In this document: positions 32,328 through 34,017 of the stretch, in pieces
How the letters are laid out: the number at the start of each line of letters is the position of its first letter
How positions within the stretch are numbered: position 1 is the stretch's first letter
Source of the DNA: Actinomycetota bacterium
GTDB lineage: Bacteria; Actinomycetota; UBA4738; HRBIN12
Length of the DNA: 34,017 bases
Direction of reading: 5' to 3'
Assembly (NCBI GenBank): GCA_016201135.1
Contig: JACQDK010000026.1
Location: 1-34,017 of the forward strand
Notes under the pieces: generated by a model
What the model saw: only the letters and a program-made list of their open reading frames with translations
Told to the model about the DNA's origin: nothing
Databases searched by the model: none
Program-made: the position numbers and the translations under genes

Positions 32328-32765
32328 TCAGGGCATCGGGGGCGGCGGAGGTGGAGGCGGTGCCATGACCCCAACGCCGGCAGGCGCCTGCGCGGCAGGA
32401 CCGAGATACCTCGCACTCCCGAATCCCAGGATCGGGAAGAAGATGAACGGCAGCAGGATCAACCCGACGGTGAATCCCGGGTCCTTGCCGAAGCTCTTGG
32501 ACAGGTCGTTGTAGGCGATGATGAGGAACACCAAGTTCACGAAAGGGATGAACATGAGGAAGATCCACCATGACGGGCGGCCCACGATCTTGAGCAGAAC
32601 GATCGTGTTGTAGATCGGGACGATTGCCGCCCAGCCGGGCTCCCCGGCCTTGGTGAAGATCATCCAGAACGCCGCGATGTACACGCCGAACAGCGCGAAG
32701 ATGACGAGGAGAGCCCCACCCGAGATCCCTCCACTCGTTGTAGTCGACTGGGCCAGCAGCTCCAT
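32328..32765 (-). CDS. DUF5684-type membrane protein
   Basis: This 145-residue protein has about four hydrophobic segments: GGALLVIFALFGVYIAAFWMIF, WWIFLMFIPFVNLVFLIIAY and GFTVGLILLPFIFFPILGFG, with a shorter one between. The family landmarks 'FTKAGEPGWAAIVPIYNTIVLLKIVGRP', 'LSKSFGKDPGF' and 'FPILGFGSARY' are present. The C-terminus is a proline run (APPPPPPPPMP). Relatives are widespread, often near signal-peptidase-like genes, but the function is unknown. ATG at 32765 has a GGGGGGG run 6 nt upstream. A TATAGG box (minus strand, near 32810) may be its promoter. Confidence 0.82.
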   Translation of the reverse strand: MELLAQSTTTSGGISGGALLVIFALFGVYIAAFWMIFTKAGEPGWAAIVPIYNTIVLLKIVGRPSWWIFLMFIPFVNLVFLIIAYNDLSKSFGKDPGFTVGLILLPFIFFPILGFGSARYLGPAAQAPAGVGVMAPPPPPPPPMP

Positions 32766-32915
32766 GGCAGATCCCCCCCACGGCCGGTCCGGCGACCGCC
32801 CGGGCAAACCTATAGCCTGCGACCTGCGACCGTGGGATTTCCGCAGCCGGATCCGTCCCCGGTTCCCGCACGTCCCGGGCCTGGTCGAACGTCGGCGTTC
32901 CAGGCGCCATCCGAG

Positions 32916-32921
32916 TAGGCT
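32916..32921 (+). promoter_or_regulatory. -10 box of the PCuAC-like lipoprotein gene
   Basis: TAGGCT precedes the GTG at 32953 by 31 nt. Unlike the leaderless genes, this one has a short leader that carries a strong GGAGGAGG ribosome-binding site (32941-32948). Confidence 0.4.
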
Positions 32922-32952
32922 CGTCGAGAGCGAGAGCGAAGGAGGAGGCATC

Positions 32953-33390
32953 GTGACGAGACACCTTCGGTCGGCGGCGCTCGTCCTTGCCATCGCGCTC
33001 GCGCTCGCCGGCTGCTCGCGCTCGCCGGCCCCCGGAACCCCGAGCAGCAGCGCAGGAGCGACCGCGGCACCGATCCTGGTCGAGGGCACGTGGGCATCGT
33101 CGGCCGGCAGGCAGGCGAGCGTCTTCTTCATCCTGTCGAACCACGGCTCGGCCGACGACACCCTAACCGGAGCCTCGTCGGCTCTGGCCGCGCGTGCCCT
33201 CCTGAAGGACGGGTCGAAGGCCGTCGGCTCGCTCCCCCTGCCGGCGGGCTCCCAGGTCTCCTTCGACGGGGGCCGGTACTGGCTCACGCTCACGGGCCTG
33301 AAGAAGACGCTCTCGATCGGCGACACGCTCGAGGTGACGCTCACGTTCGCGCACGCCGGGCCCGTGACCTTCACCGCCGGGGTCCGCTAG
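32953..33390 (+). CDS. PCuAC-fold lipoprotein lacking the copper ligands
   Basis: This 145-residue lipoprotein has the lipobox LAGC (Cys21) after a short signal, then a Ser/Ala/Pro linker. A domain with the PCu(A)C copper-chaperone scaffold follows: VFFILSNHGSADDTLTGASSALAARALL, LPLPAGSQVSFDGGRYWLTLTGLKKTLSIGD and VTLTFAHAGPVTFT. In true PCu(A)C proteins copper is held by an H-x-M...M...H-x-M set in the 'vELHe', 'M-R-x-v' and 'GGYHLML' positions. Here these read ALLKD, a shortened loop without Met, and GGRYWLTL, so all ligands are gone. It may bind another partner or act as a structural paralogue. The start GTG at 32953 is fixed by GGAGGAGG upstream. Confidence 0.78.
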   Translation: MTRHLRSAALVLAIALALAGCSRSPAPGTPSSSAGATAAPILVEGTWASSAGRQASVFFILSNHGSADDTLTGASSALAARALLKDGSKAVGSLPLPAGSQVSFDGGRYWLTLTGLKKTLSIGDTLEVTLTFAHAGPVTFTAGVR

Positions 33391-33470
33391 CGAGGTCGGG
33401 CCACCGCGCCCGCCCCGGAACGGCGGGCCCGGAACCCTTGTCAGGCATACGAGAACGGCGCAACTCGGGC

Positions 33471-33476
33471 TAGCAT
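33471..33476 (+). promoter_or_regulatory. -10 box of the OYE-family gene (leaderless)
   Basis: TAGCAT ends 6 nt before the GTG at 33483. There is no Shine-Dalgarno. Confidence 0.5.
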
Positions 33477-33482
33477 CAGCCG

Positions 33483-34017
33483 GTGACCTCAGGCCCCGCG
33501 TTCCCACACCTCTTCACACCCCTTCGGATCGGCGGGGTCACGCTGAAGAACCGGATCTTCTCGTCCGGTCACGACACCGTGATGGGCGAGGACGGCCGCA
33601 TCGGGGATCGGCTGCTCGCCTACCACGAGGCGCGAGCTGCCGGGGGCGTCGGGCTCGTGGTGGTGCAGGCGGCCGGTGTCCACGAGTCGGCGCTGTACAC
33701 GCACCACGTGCTCATGGTCTCCGACGACTCGTGCATCCCCGGCTACCGGCGGCTGGCCGACTCGTTGCACCGCCACGGGTGCGCGATGTTCGGGCAGCTG
33801 TTCCACCCGGGCAGGGAGATCATGGAGTCGCAGGACGGCTCCGCGCCGGTCGCCGTGGCGCCCTCCGCGGTGCCGACCGAGCGGTTCCACGTGATGCCGC
33901 GCGCGCTCCCGGTCGACCTGCTGCGCGAGATCGTGGCCGGGTACGGCTCCGGCGCCCGCCGGATGCGCGAAGCCGGGCTCGACGGCGCGGAGATCGTGGC
34001 GAGCCATGGCTACCTGC
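33483..34017 (+). CDS. Old Yellow Enzyme / 2,4-dienoyl-CoA reductase family oxidoreductase (partial, 3' end outside window)
   Basis: The first 178 residues of an FMN-dependent TIM-barrel oxidoreductase are visible. Landmarks are FPHLFTPLRIGGVTLKNRI (the OYE family opening), AGGVGLVVVQAAGVHESA, the strand HGCAMFGQLFHPGRE, and GLDGAEIVASHGYL at the window edge, equivalent to the 'GFDGVEIHxAHGYL' block that follows the catalytic residues. The 'SGHDTVMGEDGRIGDRLLAYHE' segment resembles the FadH/OYE-like proteins often seen in mycofactocin loci, but no other mycofactocin gene is in view. An iron-sulfur and NADPH domain may follow beyond the window. The start is GTG at 33483. Confidence 0.9.
   Translation, partial: MTSGPAFPHLFTPLRIGGVTLKNRIFSSGHDTVMGEDGRIGDRLLAYHEARAAGGVGLVVVQAAGVHESALYTHHVLMVSDDSCIPGYRRLADSLHRHGCAMFGQLFHPGREIMESQDGSAPVAVAPSAVPTERFHVMPRALPVDLLREIVAGYGSGARRMREAGLDGAEIVASHGYL

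Noticed and set aside
32816-32831. Tandem CCTGCGA CCTGCGA near the DUF5684-type gene promoter
   Set aside because: There are only two 7-bp copies. It could be a binding site but nothing distinguishes it from chance.
1-34017. CRISPR arrays, prophage genes, toxin-antitoxin or restriction systems
   Set aside because: No regularly spaced short repeats, phage structural genes, nucleases with defence architecture or paired small genes were seen on either strand.
33483-34017. Membership of a mycofactocin locus
   Set aside because: The OYE-like protein resembles proteins found there, but no mftA-F gene is visible in the window and the gene is cut at the edge, so the link cannot be supported.

Overview
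This is a GC-rich (about two thirds G+C or more by eye), gene-dense chromosomal stretch of a bacterium that looks like an actinobacterium (Actinomycetota) or a close relative. The reasons are inference: a class-A RNase P RNA, many genes whose start codon lies 6-12 nt after a TANNNT -10 box with no Shine-Dalgarno (leaderless genes), hairpin terminators without U-tracts, tRNAs without encoded CCA, a C4 zinc-ribbon/RNase H pair and a single-pilin Flp gene. No 16S rRNA or phylogenetic marker set is present, so the lineage is not fixed.

Layout. 1-140: the 5' end of a probable IS630-type transposase, cut by the window edge. 215-3778: a 1187-residue sensor histidine kinase with five PAS domains and one GAF domain. 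3810-5191: lipA facing rnpB, with a perfect 22-bp hairpin over the lipA stop codon. 5228-7517: lipoprotein, RNase HI, coiled-coil/C4 zinc-ribbon protein and Flp pilin. 7801-11039: cold-shock protein with a strong terminator, SDR oxidoreductase, SURF1-like protein, small Cys-rich protein and pirin. 11071-13244 (minus strand): truncated haemoglobin with a cNMP-binding protein, tRNA-Val(UAC), a zinc-ribbon protein and a membrane protein with a bactofilin-like domain. 13305-18477: gamma-glutamyltransferase-like protein, a P1B-5-type metal ATPase with a C-terminal hemerythrin domain, a small coiled-coil protein and a MOSC protein.

18480-20450 is a scar-like segment. A truncated transposase start and a decayed N-terminal fragment of glucose-6-phosphate dehydrogenase flank an exported phospholipase-C/acid-phosphatase-type lipoprotein gene whose base composition looks less GC-rich than its neighbours. 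20454-23457 holds a large multi-spanning membrane protein and two small membrane proteins. 23484-29055 (minus strand) holds tRNA-Met(CAU), an MgtA-type Mg2+ P-type ATPase and a 900-residue exported Ca2+-binding (RTX-type) repeat protein. 29188 to the end holds an FAD amine/amino-acid oxidase-like enzyme, fumC, a minimal AraC-type regulator, a DUF5684-type membrane protein, a PCuAC-like lipoprotein lacking its copper ligands, and the start of an Old Yellow Enzyme family oxidoreductase.

Most of the window is core metabolism, respiration and ion homeostasis. I found no CRISPR array, prophage or clear defence system. The points most worth a second look are two CDS whose stop codon is the U8-A9-G10 of the next tRNA, the hairpin built from lipA codons, the hemerythrin-fused ATPase, the ligand-free PCuAC domain, the RTX module array, and the transposase/zwf debris around the phosphoesterase.
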